NCBI GenBank assembly: GCA_019636055.1
Contig: JAHBYH010000005.1
Coordinates: forward strand, 1-41,152
DNA from: Candidatus Paracaedibacteraceae bacterium
GTDB lineage: Bacteria > Pseudomonadota > Alphaproteobacteria > Paracaedibacterales > Paracaedibacteraceae
Reading direction: 5' to 3'
Length of the DNA stretch: 41,152 nt
The number at the start of each line of letters is the position of its first letter. The stretch's first letter is position 1. The position numbers were made by a program, and so were the translations under genes. Below the pieces are notes generated by a model, which worked only from the letters and a program-made list of their open reading frames with translations, was not told the origin of the DNA and searched no databases. This document shows, one piece after another, positions 1 through 6,055 of the stretch.

Positions 1-1
1 G

Positions 2-367
2 AGTTTCACAACCCCAGCTCATGAGTCCAAACCGACAACACACACGACTCCTGCGCACGATCAAGCAAGCTCGTCAAACGATAAAGGATTTGACACATAC
101 GAGGGCCCTGATGCTAGAGTATTTACGAGTGATTCAAAATTTAAGACTCGAAATTTTGAAAAAGGAGATGATATCTCCCTTGGTAGATTTAATAAAAAAG
201 GAAAAAATGGAATCCTTGAAGACCCAAGTACAGGACAAAAATTACAGCCCGATAGAGCTCGCAATTCTGGGGCAGGCGGTCATGGTGGCAGTTACTGGAA
301 ACTTTTTGATAAAAAGGGAGCTCGCATTGGAACAATATCTAAGGATGGAAAATGGTTACGAGGTTAG
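2..367 (+). CDS. CdiA-type toxin C-terminal module, 5' partial
   Basis: The frame is open from the left edge and stops at 365-367, so the start lies outside the window or is absent. The first ~43 residues are a Ser/Thr/Pro/His-rich linker ending in GFDTYEGPDARVFTSD, shared almost exactly with two modules downstream (888 and 3060). After that the sequence diverges completely into a toxin tip with DPSTGQKLQP and GGHGGSYWKLFDKKG. The His-Gly-Gly-x-x-Trp-Lys-x-x-Asp-Lys pattern recalls small polymorphic-toxin RNase tips (Ntox21-like); this is from memory of the family and is unproven. The immunity candidate at 352 overlaps its 3' end by 16 bp, as is usual for toxin/immunity pairs. It may be the tail of a full-length cdiA to the left, or the first of several orphan tips. 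Confidence 0.6.
   Translation, partial: SFTTPAHESKPTTHTTPAHDQASSSNDKGFDTYEGPDARVFTSDSKFKTRNFEKGDDISLGRFNKKGKNGILEDPSTGQKLQPDRARNSGAGGHGGSYWKLFDKKGARIGTISKDGKWLRG
5..133 (+). repeat. 129-bp toxin-linker repeat, copy 1
   Basis: This stretch encodes the TTPAHESK...RVFTSD linker and recurs at 888-1016 and 3060-3188 with only scattered substitutions. The sequence diverges abruptly after its right end, so it marks the recombination border of the toxin tip. Confidence 0.85.
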
Positions 368-864
368 ACAATAAAAAAGAGAAATGTCGCACTGCATTAA
401 GCTTGTTATTCTCAGACAGTTTGGCATCTGAAAATCAAGAGTTGGTTCTGTATCACCTATCTGCATACTCTAAATGGTTAAATGAAAATGAATCAGATTT
501 GATTATAAGCCATAGTCAATTAGGGAAAAAAACAAAGAATACGGATCTGAAGAGTTATTATGCGTATGAGTCCAATTTCTTTGTATTTTTTCATTTAGTT
601 TTTAATGAATACAAAGTATATGAATATGACTATGAAAAGGATACTATTACGCTTATAAAAACAACTGATCAACTGTATAATCTTGTTTTAAATTCCCTTA
701 GAGAAAAAGACTTTAAAAATTTTTTCATCGATGAATTAGATATACTGATAATAGGAAATTATGATCTTACGTTCCCACTAATTAGTATGAATCAACAAAT
801 TGATAATAGAATGATCAAGCTGGTTAATTTTTCAGGTCTAAATCTTTTGATGCAAAAATGTTAG
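352..864 (+). CDS. Probable immunity protein for the first toxin tip
   Basis: A 170-residue, Lys/Asn/Tyr-rich protein with no signal peptide and no membrane segment. It is probably cytoplasmic. The start at 352 overlaps the toxin stop (367) and has an AGGA-type ribosome site about 7 bases upstream. The gene is clearly more AT-rich than the toxin linker before it, which is typical of CdiI genes that travel with their toxin tip. I do not recognise its family; the immunity role rests only on position, size and composition. If correct, it would bind and block the tip encoded at 2-367. Confidence 0.55.
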   Translation: MVTRLDNKKEKCRTALSLLFSDSLASENQELVLYHLSAYSKWLNENESDLIISHSQLGKKTKNTDLKSYYAYESNFFVFFHLVFNEYKVYEYDYEKDTITLIKTTDQLYNLVLNSLREKDFKNFFIDELDILIIGNYDLTFPLISMNQQIDNRMIKLVNFSGLNLLMQKC

Positions 865-887
865 ATCAGACGTTAGGTTTAGCTTAA

Positions 888-1016
888 TTCATAACCCCAG
901 CTCATGAGTCCAGACCGACAACCCACGCAACCCCTGCGCACGATCAAGCAAGTTCATCCAACGATAAAGGATTTGACACATACGATGGTCCGGATGCTAG
1001 AGTATTTACGAGTGAT
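888..1016 (+). repeat. 129-bp toxin-linker repeat, copy 2
   Basis: Second copy of the linker repeat. An in-frame stop lies directly before it (885-887), so this toxin tip has been cut off from any N-terminal secretion domain. Similarity to copy 3 continues to about 1078, further than to copy 1. Confidence 0.85.
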
Positions 1017-1247
1017 CGAAAAGATAACTGCAGCAAGGGTGAAAGTCCAATTTGGAAAGGCTTTAAACCATATAGGGGTGCCGTTAAAACTAACGGTCTT
1101 AGCGGGAAAAGTAAAGAGTACTACCAGTGGGATTTTACTCATAATGATATTGAGGTTTATGACTCTAACTTTAACCATCGAGGAAGCATGGATCCTGTGA
1201 CGGGCAATATTTACAAACCTGCAAAACCAAGAAAGATAGATAAATAA
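888..1247 (+). pseudogene. Orphan colicin E3-type nuclease tip (headless CdiA-CT)
   Basis: The frame is open from 888 to the stop at 1245-1247, with a stop at 885 and no plausible start codon, so it is a silent toxin tip. It runs linker, then SDRKDNCSKGESPIWKGFKP, then EYYQWDFTHNDIEVYD and MDPVTGNIYKP. The segment WDFTHNDIE matches the colicin E3/cloacin ribonuclease active site WDSQHGELE in spacing: Asp, His at +3, Glu at +7. In colicin E3 these residues cleave 16S rRNA in the decoding centre. The downstream DP-TG-KP pattern also matches. It is a paralogue of the tip at 2814-3407 with a different loop before the active site. Its immunity gene starts 3 bases downstream. It could become active if recombined behind a full-length cdiA. 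Confidence 0.7.
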
Positions 1248-1249
1248 AG

Positions 1250-1594
1250 ATGAGTCAACGTATATTAGATCTACACGAGTTCTTTGACAAATATCCATTC
1301 AAAAATCAGAGAAACGATTTTTGTTGTCAGGATATTTATCAACAACTCCTAGAACAAGAAGTAGCTCTTTACTATAATGATACATTAAGATCGTTTGGAA
1401 TAAAAATTTTAGATGGCGGGACATCATACCAACAAATAACATACTGCCCTTGGTGTGGTAACAAATTACCAAAAGACGTAAGGGATAAATTCTTTGACAT
1501 CATTTACGATGAATTAAACCTCGATGGTCCTGATGACCCTAAACTCCCAGAAGAATTTAAAAGTCGTGAATGGTGGGTAAAACGAGGGTTGTAA
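1250..1594 (+). CDS. Probable immunity protein, CPWCG small-protein family
   Basis: A 114-residue cytoplasmic protein with YCPWCGNKLPKDVRDKFFD in the middle and ending REWWVKRGL. The Cys-Pro-Trp-Cys-Gly knuckle followed by KLP and the C-terminal WW-KRGL ending are shared with the protein at 3423-3713. They resemble a family of small uncharacterised proteins (I believe the DUF6980 type; from memory). Only one CxxC pair is obvious, with further Cys residues at the N-side (FCCQD), so metal binding is possible but unproven. It sits 3 bp after the E3-like tip, so it is the likely antidote. The last 27 bp are identical to the end of the paralogue at 3687-3713, a second candidate recombination border. 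Confidence 0.6.
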   Translation: MSQRILDLHEFFDKYPFKNQRNDFCCQDIYQQLLEQEVALYYNDTLRSFGIKILDGGTSYQQITYCPWCGNKLPKDVRDKFFDIIYDELNLDGPDDPKLPEEFKSREWWVKRGL

Positions 1595-1693
1595 TTCTTA
1601 CGTCGCTCCCAAACCTCGCAATAGTATTGTAGCCAACCCCCTTAAACCGATGAAGGCAGGATCCGCTCGGAAGAACTCGCCCGCATCTCAAGC

Positions 1694-2443
1694 ATGGGAC
1701 AAGGGGCCGCGATCCTCTTCGCTACCCTGTTCAAGAGCGACATCGGTCAAGCCCAAGGGGCAGCATCCAACGCAATTGAGAACAACTTTATCTTTGCCTT
1801 AATGCCGATTATCACAGGGGCGATGAAGCTCTATGATATTCTGACGACGATTGATGGCGCAATTGAGGCCTATGACGAAGGAGGTCCTGAAGCCCTCGTT
1901 AAATATGGGATGGAGGAAGCGAGCATAAACTTACTCATGTCATCAAGCATGAAGTTTGTAGGCAAGATGGTCAACAAAGCCCGCCTTGCTGTCAAAGATA
2001 CGTTCAAAGCAAGCTCATCCGATGCATCATCGAGCGCGTCCTCAGCAACATATTCGGGAGCGAAGGCCGCTAAGGATGTGCCTACTCCACAGAGAAAGCC
2101 AGAAAATTTTAGTGCTAAAAACGCGAATTCTTCTGTTAATATGGGGAAGAAATTATCTGAATTGCAGAAAGCTCAGTCAACAGCTGAAAAGACTAAGAAT
2201 TTACCTGATGGTAGAATAAGGCATTATACTAAGGAGTCACCGGCAAAGACGACTGGACCAACAAGAGGAAGATCACACGTGACAGAGTATAATCCAAAAA
2301 CAGGTCAAGTGCGCTCTTGGGAGGAGACTTACACTCATACAGGGCAGGTAAATCGAGTTCATCCTAAAAATATCGATGGTCAAAAAGTTGAATCTACCCA
2401 TTACCCACTTACAGGCAAAGAAAAGCAAAGGCTTAAGAAATGA
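1694..2443 (+). CDS. Displaced CdiA-CT module, polymorphic toxin type 24-like tip
   Basis: The first ATG is at 1694, but it has no ribosome site. The same frame continues upstream (EGRIRSEELARIS) to a stop near 1641, so this is a fragment of a longer protein. Residues 1-40 (GQGAAILFATLF...NAIENNF) resemble the pre-toxin region of CdiA, and NAIENN looks like the VENN-type junction. A central Ser/Ala-rich linker follows (about 95-125). The tip is LPDGRIRHYTKESPAKTTG, GPTRGRSHVTEYNPKTGQ and QVRSWEETYTHTGQVNRV. It resembles the polymorphic toxin type 24 domain as I remember it; the biochemical target is not known to me. The immunity candidate overlaps the stop by 4 bp. Confidence 0.6.
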   Translation: MGQGAAILFATLFKSDIGQAQGAASNAIENNFIFALMPIITGAMKLYDILTTIDGAIEAYDEGGPEALVKYGMEEASINLLMSSSMKFVGKMVNKARLAVKDTFKASSSDASSSASSATYSGAKAAKDVPTPQRKPENFSAKNANSSVNMGKKLSELQKAQSTAEKTKNLPDGRIRHYTKESPAKTTGPTRGRSHVTEYNPKTGQVRSWEETYTHTGQVNRVHPKNIDGQKVESTHYPLTGKEKQRLKK

Positions 2444-2676
2444 CTTTCACACGTAGACAATTAGCTTCTGAATTAATTTTACAACTAGATAAAGGCTTTG
2501 ATACAGAACGAATTTCTAAATGGGCAGATCGTATGTATTATGAAAAAATAGGACAATATGAAGACTCTGTAATAGATAATATTTTGTTGGATCTAGCAGC
2601 AATGCAATTAGATCCACAATTTTTAATTGATGAGAATCAACTTAAAGAAATAATATTAAGTCTTTTAGAGTTCTAA
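2440..2676 (+). CDS. Probable immunity protein for the type 24-like toxin
   Basis: A 78-residue acidic, mostly helical-looking protein (FTRRQLASELILQLDKGFDT, ISKWADRMYYEK). The start codon overlaps the toxin stop in an ATGA arrangement at 2440-2443, and an AAAGG ribosome site lies upstream inside the toxin gene. There are no membrane segments. The tight coupling and AT-rich composition fit a CdiI. I do not recognise a named immunity family with certainty. The toxin and antidote would be translated together only if the upstream fragment is expressed. Confidence 0.55.
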   Translation: MTFTRRQLASELILQLDKGFDTERISKWADRMYYEKIGQYEDSVIDNILLDLAAMQLDPQFLIDENQLKEIILSLLEF

Positions 2677-2813
2677 TAAAGTTCTCACACAAGGTTTTAT
2701 AACCACAAGCCTCGATCATCTTTGCCACCCTATTCAAGAGCAGCATTGACCAAGCTCAAGGGGCAGCGCGCAATGCTATTGACAACAACGCCAGTCATGC
2801 CTTTGCTTGGGGG

Positions 2814-3407
2814 ATGCCACCGGATGTGATGCGCTCCATCCAAACGGCCATGGCAGCAGGAGCAGCTGGTATTGTTGCAGCGGGTGAGGCTTTAGCGGCA
2901 GGCGTTGCTGCAGCTGGTGGCGCGGTTGTGGCTGTGTATGCTGGCGTTGCTGTTGTTCTGATCGGTGGTGTGTATTATTACGTGACCATGGATGCCGAAC
3001 CACAGGCCAGTAAACCCAAGGTCGAATCCTTCCCAGAGGCCGAAGCCCGCCCGCAAAGCTTTACAACACCTGTCCACGAGTCCAAACCGACAACACACAC
3101 GACTCCTGCGCACGATCAAGCAAGCTCATCCAACGATAAAGGATTTGACACATACGATGGTCCAGATGCTAGAGTATTTACGAGTGATCGAAAAGATAAC
3201 TGTAGTAAGGGTGAAAGTCCAGTTTGGAAAGGCTTTAAACCATATAGGGGAATATATAAAACCGATGGTAAGAATATTTACAAATGGGATTTTACCCATA
3301 ATGATATTGAAGCATTCAACAAAAAAGGTAAGCATCTTGGTTCAATTGATCCTAGAACAGGAAAAATGTATAAGCCTGCGGTTAATGGAAGAGATGAAAA
3401 ATTTTAA
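2814..3407 (+). CDS. Displaced CdiA-CT module, colicin E3-type ribosomal RNase tip
   Basis: The first ATG is at 2814. The frame is open from 2703 and the upstream codons (IIFATLFKSSIDQAQGAARN, then AIDNN) match the start of the module at 1694, so the gene is an N-terminally cut fragment. It runs: pre-toxin region; Ala/Gly/Val-rich hydrophobic stretch (about residues 15-60) that may insert in membranes; Pro/Thr linker (70-110, the 129-bp repeat); and the tip. The tip has IYKWDFTHNDIEAFNKKGKH followed by LGSIDPRTGKMYKP. This closely tracks the colicin E3 C-terminus, including catalytic Asp, His (+3) and Glu (+7). Predicted action is cleavage of 16S rRNA in a neighbouring cell. An immunity gene follows 15 bp later. 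Confidence 0.7.
   Translation: MPPDVMRSIQTAMAAGAAGIVAAGEALAAGVAAAGGAVVAVYAGVAVVLIGGVYYYVTMDAEPQASKPKVESFPEAEARPQSFTTPVHESKPTTHTTPAHDQASSSNDKGFDTYDGPDARVFTSDRKDNCSKGESPVWKGFKPYRGIYKTDGKNIYKWDFTHNDIEAFNKKGKHLGSIDPRTGKMYKPAVNGRDEKF
3060..3188 (+). repeat. 129-bp toxin-linker repeat, copy 3
   Basis: This third copy is the only one still joined in frame to a pre-toxin region (the gene at 2814-3407). It encodes FTTPVHESKPTT through RVFTSD. Homology with copy 2 extends about 60 bp further right, into the E3-type toxin tip. Confidence 0.85.
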
Positions 3408-3422
3408 TGAAGGATAGTTAGT

Positions 3423-3713
3423 ATGCAGCATTGTTGTGATGTAATGAGTTTTTTTATAGATTCAGATGACCTTTACATTGAGTATTGCCCAATAGATAGA
3501 TCGTATGCCATCCCATACAAAAAAAGTCTTGGCAGCATTCAAAGATTAGAATACTGCCCGTGGTGTTCAAAAAAATTGCCTAAAGAATTGAGAGACGAGT
3601 TATTCGATATTCTTGAATCAGAATACGGCCTTGATATAACCTTTTTAGAATTGAAAGAAAAAGCCCCTAAAGAATTTCATTCAGACGAATGGTGGGTAAA
3701 ACGAGGGTTGTAA
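3423..3713 (+). CDS. Probable immunity protein for the E3-type toxin, CPWC family
   Basis: A 96-residue protein, paralogue of the one at 1250-1594: MQHCCDVMSFF at the N-terminus, YCPWCSKKLPKELRDELFD centrally, and DEWWVKRGL at the end. A good GAAGGA ribosome site precedes the ATG. The family matches small CPWC-motif proteins (DUF6980-like, from memory). It is unlike the acidic 84-residue ImmE3 of colicin plasmids, so the antidote fold may differ even though the nuclease is E3-like. The N-terminal half differs strongly from its paralogue while the C-terminal half is conserved, as expected if the N-half reads the variable part of the cognate toxin. It is probably cytoplasmic. Confidence 0.6.
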   Translation: MQHCCDVMSFFIDSDDLYIEYCPIDRSYAIPYKKSLGSIQRLEYCPWCSKKLPKELRDELFDILESEYGLDITFLELKEKAPKEFHSDEWWVKRGL

Positions 3714-4119
3714 CCTCTACGATCTCATTGAGGTCGATGGTGGTCCCGTCGTCAAGCAATTCCTTAAGGAAATGCACAAGCATGAACGCAAGGTCATCCA
3801 AGGACCCGGCCAAGCCCTCATGGCCATTATTGCGGTTGCCATGACGATTTTGACTCAGGGTGCCGCGGCACCGCTTGCGGCAAAGATTGGGTTAGGTTCA
3901 GGTCTGGTGGCCAAGGCTGTCATGGGTGCAGTACTTTCTGCTGTTGCAACGCAGCTGACGGCGGCGACCATGCAGAACAAAGGAAACCCGTTCAAGGCCG
4001 CCAAAACATTGGCGACGAAGGAATTCCTTAAGAGCCTTGCTATAAAAATGGCCTCAGCCGGCCTCACCGCCGGTGTCATGGCGCAATATTTTTTGATATG
4101 TAAAAATGGACTGGAATAA
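3712..4119 (+). pseudogene. Fragment of CdiA/hemagglutinin core, DUF637-like
   Basis: The frame is already open at 3712 (NLYDLIEVDGGPVVKQFLKE), overlapping the immunity stop in another frame; the first ATG is at 3772. The protein then reads IAVAMTILTQGAAAPLAAK, VMGAVLSAVATQLTAATMQN and FLKSLAIKMASAGLTAGVM. This matches the DUF637 region of two-partner-secreted hemagglutinins/CdiA (alternating hydrophobic helices, then LA-x-x-TAGLT). It breaks off abruptly into AQYFLICKNGLE. The region normally lies upstream of the toxin tip in CdiA, so its place at the end of the array shows rearrangement. GC content is visibly higher than in the immunity genes. Not expected to be functional. Confidence 0.6.
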
Positions 4120-4184
4120 TTAGGATGATATCCTCCTAATTCAACAAGATTCAATGCTTTCAATAACAAACAAGGATCCTAATT

Positions 4185-4325
4185 TTAGCAATATATGCTG
4201 ATCCCATAGTCTCTGGTCTTCTTTCTGGGCTTTTGCCTTTTCCTGCGAACATATTCTAACATGTACTGTTGTGCTAGATCGTTTAAAGTCTGAAAGGTCT
4301 TTTCCTTGGCTGATATCAAGAAATC
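4185..4325 (-). pseudogene. Remnant resembling tyrosine recombinase N-terminal region
   Basis: The minus strand encodes about 46 codons between an in-frame TAG (4326-4328) and TAA (4185-4187): DFLISAKEKTFQTLNDLA, then QQYMLEYVRRKRQKPRKKTR, then DYGISIY. A helix of the type TLxDLAxxYMxEY followed by a basic KPRKKT run is common in the SAM-like, core-binding N-terminal domain of phage/island integrases. No catalytic Arg or Tyr region is present. The short length makes this tentative, but its place 150 bp from a tRNA 3' fragment supports the reading. Confidence 0.4.
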
Positions 4326-4476
4326 CTACTTAACTCCATTCTAGGATAAAATATAGGTAGTAACAGAGATAAGCAAGATCAGATTTTTTTCAACGCCAAT
4401 TAATCTTCAAACCAAGCAAAATCAACAAGAAAACATTATACATGAATCAAAAAAAACATTACTATCTAGTTAAATG

Positions 4477-4526
4477 AATGATTCGTAATCAGTAGGTCGC
4501 AAGTTCGACTCTTGTCTTCAGCACCA
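4477..4526 (+). other. tRNA-Thr(CGU) 3' fragment, putative attR
   Basis: The 50 nt contain an anticodon arm with loop TTCGTAA (anticodon CGT at 4484-4486), a variable loop, a T arm GCAAG-TTCGACT-CTTGT, acceptor strand CTTCAGC, discriminator A and an encoded CCA. No D arm or 5' acceptor strand (GCTGAAG) lies upstream, so it cannot be a working tRNA. A 3' fragment from the anticodon arm onward is the classical trace of integrase-mediated insertion into a tRNA gene. The orientation predicts the intact gene and the other end of the element to the left. Confidence 0.7.
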
Positions 4527-4550
4527 TAAATCCCTCTATAAGTATCGACA

Positions 4551-5063
4551 ATGACTTACCCTTTTCAAAAAATTATGATTTTTGGACGGCCCGGTAGCGG
4601 CAAATCAACCTTTGCGGTTCAGTTAGCTCAAGATTTAAGCATACCCGTCTATCATATTGATAAAATATTTTTTGAACAGGCATGGATTAAGCGTGAACGC
4701 AGTGAATTCCTTGTGCTAAAACAAAAATGGATTGATAATGAGTGCTGGATTATTGATGGCAATGCCATGTCTGTTCTTGAATCAAGATTTTCCCAAGCTG
4801 ACGTTGCATTATACTTCAATTTCCCGTGGTATATTTGTTTATACAGGATCGTTAAACGGTTATGGTCCCGGGATAAGCGAATAGATGACCGTGCCCCCAA
4901 TTCACCCGAGAGAATCACATGGGATTTAGTCAAATACATGCTGAACTTTAGAGCAAAATATAATACGAATATAGAAAATCTTGCCCAGAAATTCCCTAAA
5001 GTGATGTTCAGAGAGATACGAAACGCTCAAGACCTTATGGCTGTTCGACAGGAATTCAAATGA
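4551..5063 (+). CDS. P-loop kinase, FlaR/adenylate-kinase-like
   Basis: A 170-residue cytoplasmic protein. The Walker A motif is GRPGSGKST near residues 12-20, followed by the HIDKIFFEQAWIKRER and WIIDGNAMSVLESRF patterns. This layout is typical of proteins annotated as DNA topology modulation protein FlaR or adenylate-kinase-like; the true substrate of that family is not settled. An LID-like Arg-rich segment (RIVKRLWSRDKRIDDR) sits at about residues 101-116. The stop overlaps the next gene by 4 bp (ATGA), so kinase and phosphotransferase are very probably co-translated. It is the first gene after the island border. A nucleotide- or small-molecule-kinase role is inference from the P-loop fold. 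Confidence 0.7.
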   Translation: MTYPFQKIMIFGRPGSGKSTFAVQLAQDLSIPVYHIDKIFFEQAWIKRERSEFLVLKQKWIDNECWIIDGNAMSVLESRFSQADVALYFNFPWYICLYRIVKRLWSRDKRIDDRAPNSPERITWDLVKYMLNFRAKYNTNIENLAQKFPKVMFREIRNAQDLMAVRQEFK

Positions 5064-6055
5064 TAGATACAGTAACCTTAGTTCAAAATCTAGCGGATAC
5101 CTATGGCTTAGCAGTTAAAACGATTGAACGTCTTAATGTTGGTGCTGATCCTACTGCATTGGTCTATAAAGCCATAGCTCAAGACCAATCCGCCTATTTT
5201 ATTAAAGTAAAAAAAGGAACACAGATAGGCCTCAGCACAATAATAAGTGATTTCCTCCATACAACAGGTGTTCAAAATATTATCCCATGCATAAGAACAA
5301 CTCAGGGTGAGCCTTGCCAGATCCTTGATAATCTGACGATAACGGTATTCCCCTATATTGAGGGTCAAGATGGGTTTAATACTGATCTACAGAACCACCA
5401 GTGGCAAGATCTTGGTAAAACGATAAAACAAATACATACCCTAAAACTTCCTCCATCGATTCAAAATCAAATCCCACAAGAAACTTATTCACAAAAATGG
5501 CATCAGATTTTACAACCATTGGATGAATTAATTAATGGTCCAATTGCACTTGATTTGGTTGCCTTTGCCACAATGCAATTTCTTAAACACCACCAATCAA
5601 CAGTTCAAACACTATTAGATCATGCTGAACGTTTATCGCAAAGAATAGAGAATCACAACCAAGATTTTGTCCTGTGTCACGCTGATCTGCATGCTGGCAA
5701 TATTATGATTGATCAAAAGGGAAAGATATTTTTTATCGACTGGGACCAACCGATCTTAGCCCCCAAAGAGCGAGATCTCATGTTTATCGGTGGTGGGGTT
5801 GGCAACGTCTGGAATAAAGACCATGAGGAAAAGTCATTCTATGAAGGATATGGGGAAGTCAAAATTAATTTACCTCTTCTTGCTTATTATAGAATTGATA
5901 GAATTCTTGAAGACATTGCTATTTATTGCCAACTCTTACTTCAAAGCAGTAGTGGCGGTCTTGATCGCGAAAAATGGTATCAAGAATTAACAAGCCAATT
6001 CGATAACAACGGTGTCGTTGCGATCGCATTAGAAACAGCAGCTACAGTCGTTTAA
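5060..6055 (+). CDS. Aminoglycoside/spectinomycin-type phosphotransferase
   Basis: A 331-residue protein with the APH/choline-kinase fold. The catalytic loop is LCHADLHAGNIMID (about residues 207-220: HAD with catalytic Asp, and Asn) and the metal-binding segment FFIDWDQPILAPKERDL follows. An N-terminal ATP-clamp Lys is visible in AYFIKVKKG. Overall length and the DWDQP-APxERDL pattern are closest in memory to spectinomycin phosphotransferase APH(9)-like proteins. Genuine resistance function cannot be told from sequence; many members phosphorylate unknown metabolites. It overlaps the kinase gene by 4 bp upstream and is convergent with apeR, with a 14-bp overlap of the 3' ends. Confidence 0.75.
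   Translation: MIDTVTLVQNLADTYGLAVKTIERLNVGADPTALVYKAIAQDQSAYFIKVKKGTQIGLSTIISDFLHTTGVQNIIPCIRTTQGEPCQILDNLTITVFPYIEGQDGFNTDLQNHQWQDLGKTIKQIHTLKLPPSIQNQIPQETYSQKWHQILQPLDELINGPIALDLVAFATMQFLKHHQSTVQTLLDHAERLSQRIENHNQDFVLCHADLHAGNIMIDQKGKIFFIDWDQPILAPKERDLMFIGGGVGNVWNKDHEEKSFYEGYGEVKINLPLLAYYRIDRILEDIAIYCQLLLQSSSGGLDREKWYQELTSQFDNNGVVAIALETAATVV

Larger units (their letters stand above)
4120..4550. other. Island right border, no intact gene
   Basis: This 431-bp AT-rich stretch follows the hemagglutinin fragment. It contains an integrase-like remnant on the minus strand and a tRNA 3' fragment, both listed separately. I see no intact gene in it. Confidence 0.7.

Noticed and set aside
904..1200. 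Open frame with an ATG over the second toxin linker, and the similar frames at 21-374 and 2992-3417
   Set aside because: They are the same wrong frame of the linker repeat. The frame used here carries the E3-type active site and joins a pre-toxin region in copy 3, so these are shadows.
1..4119. An Rhs/type VI toxin locus
   Set aside because: No YD repeats or Rhs core are present; the DUF637-like piece and the NAIENN/AIDNN junctions point to CdiA-type proteins.
4477..4526. A functional tRNA-Thr gene
   Set aside because: Anticodon arm, T arm and CCA are present, but there is no D arm and no 5' acceptor strand upstream; it can only be a fragment.
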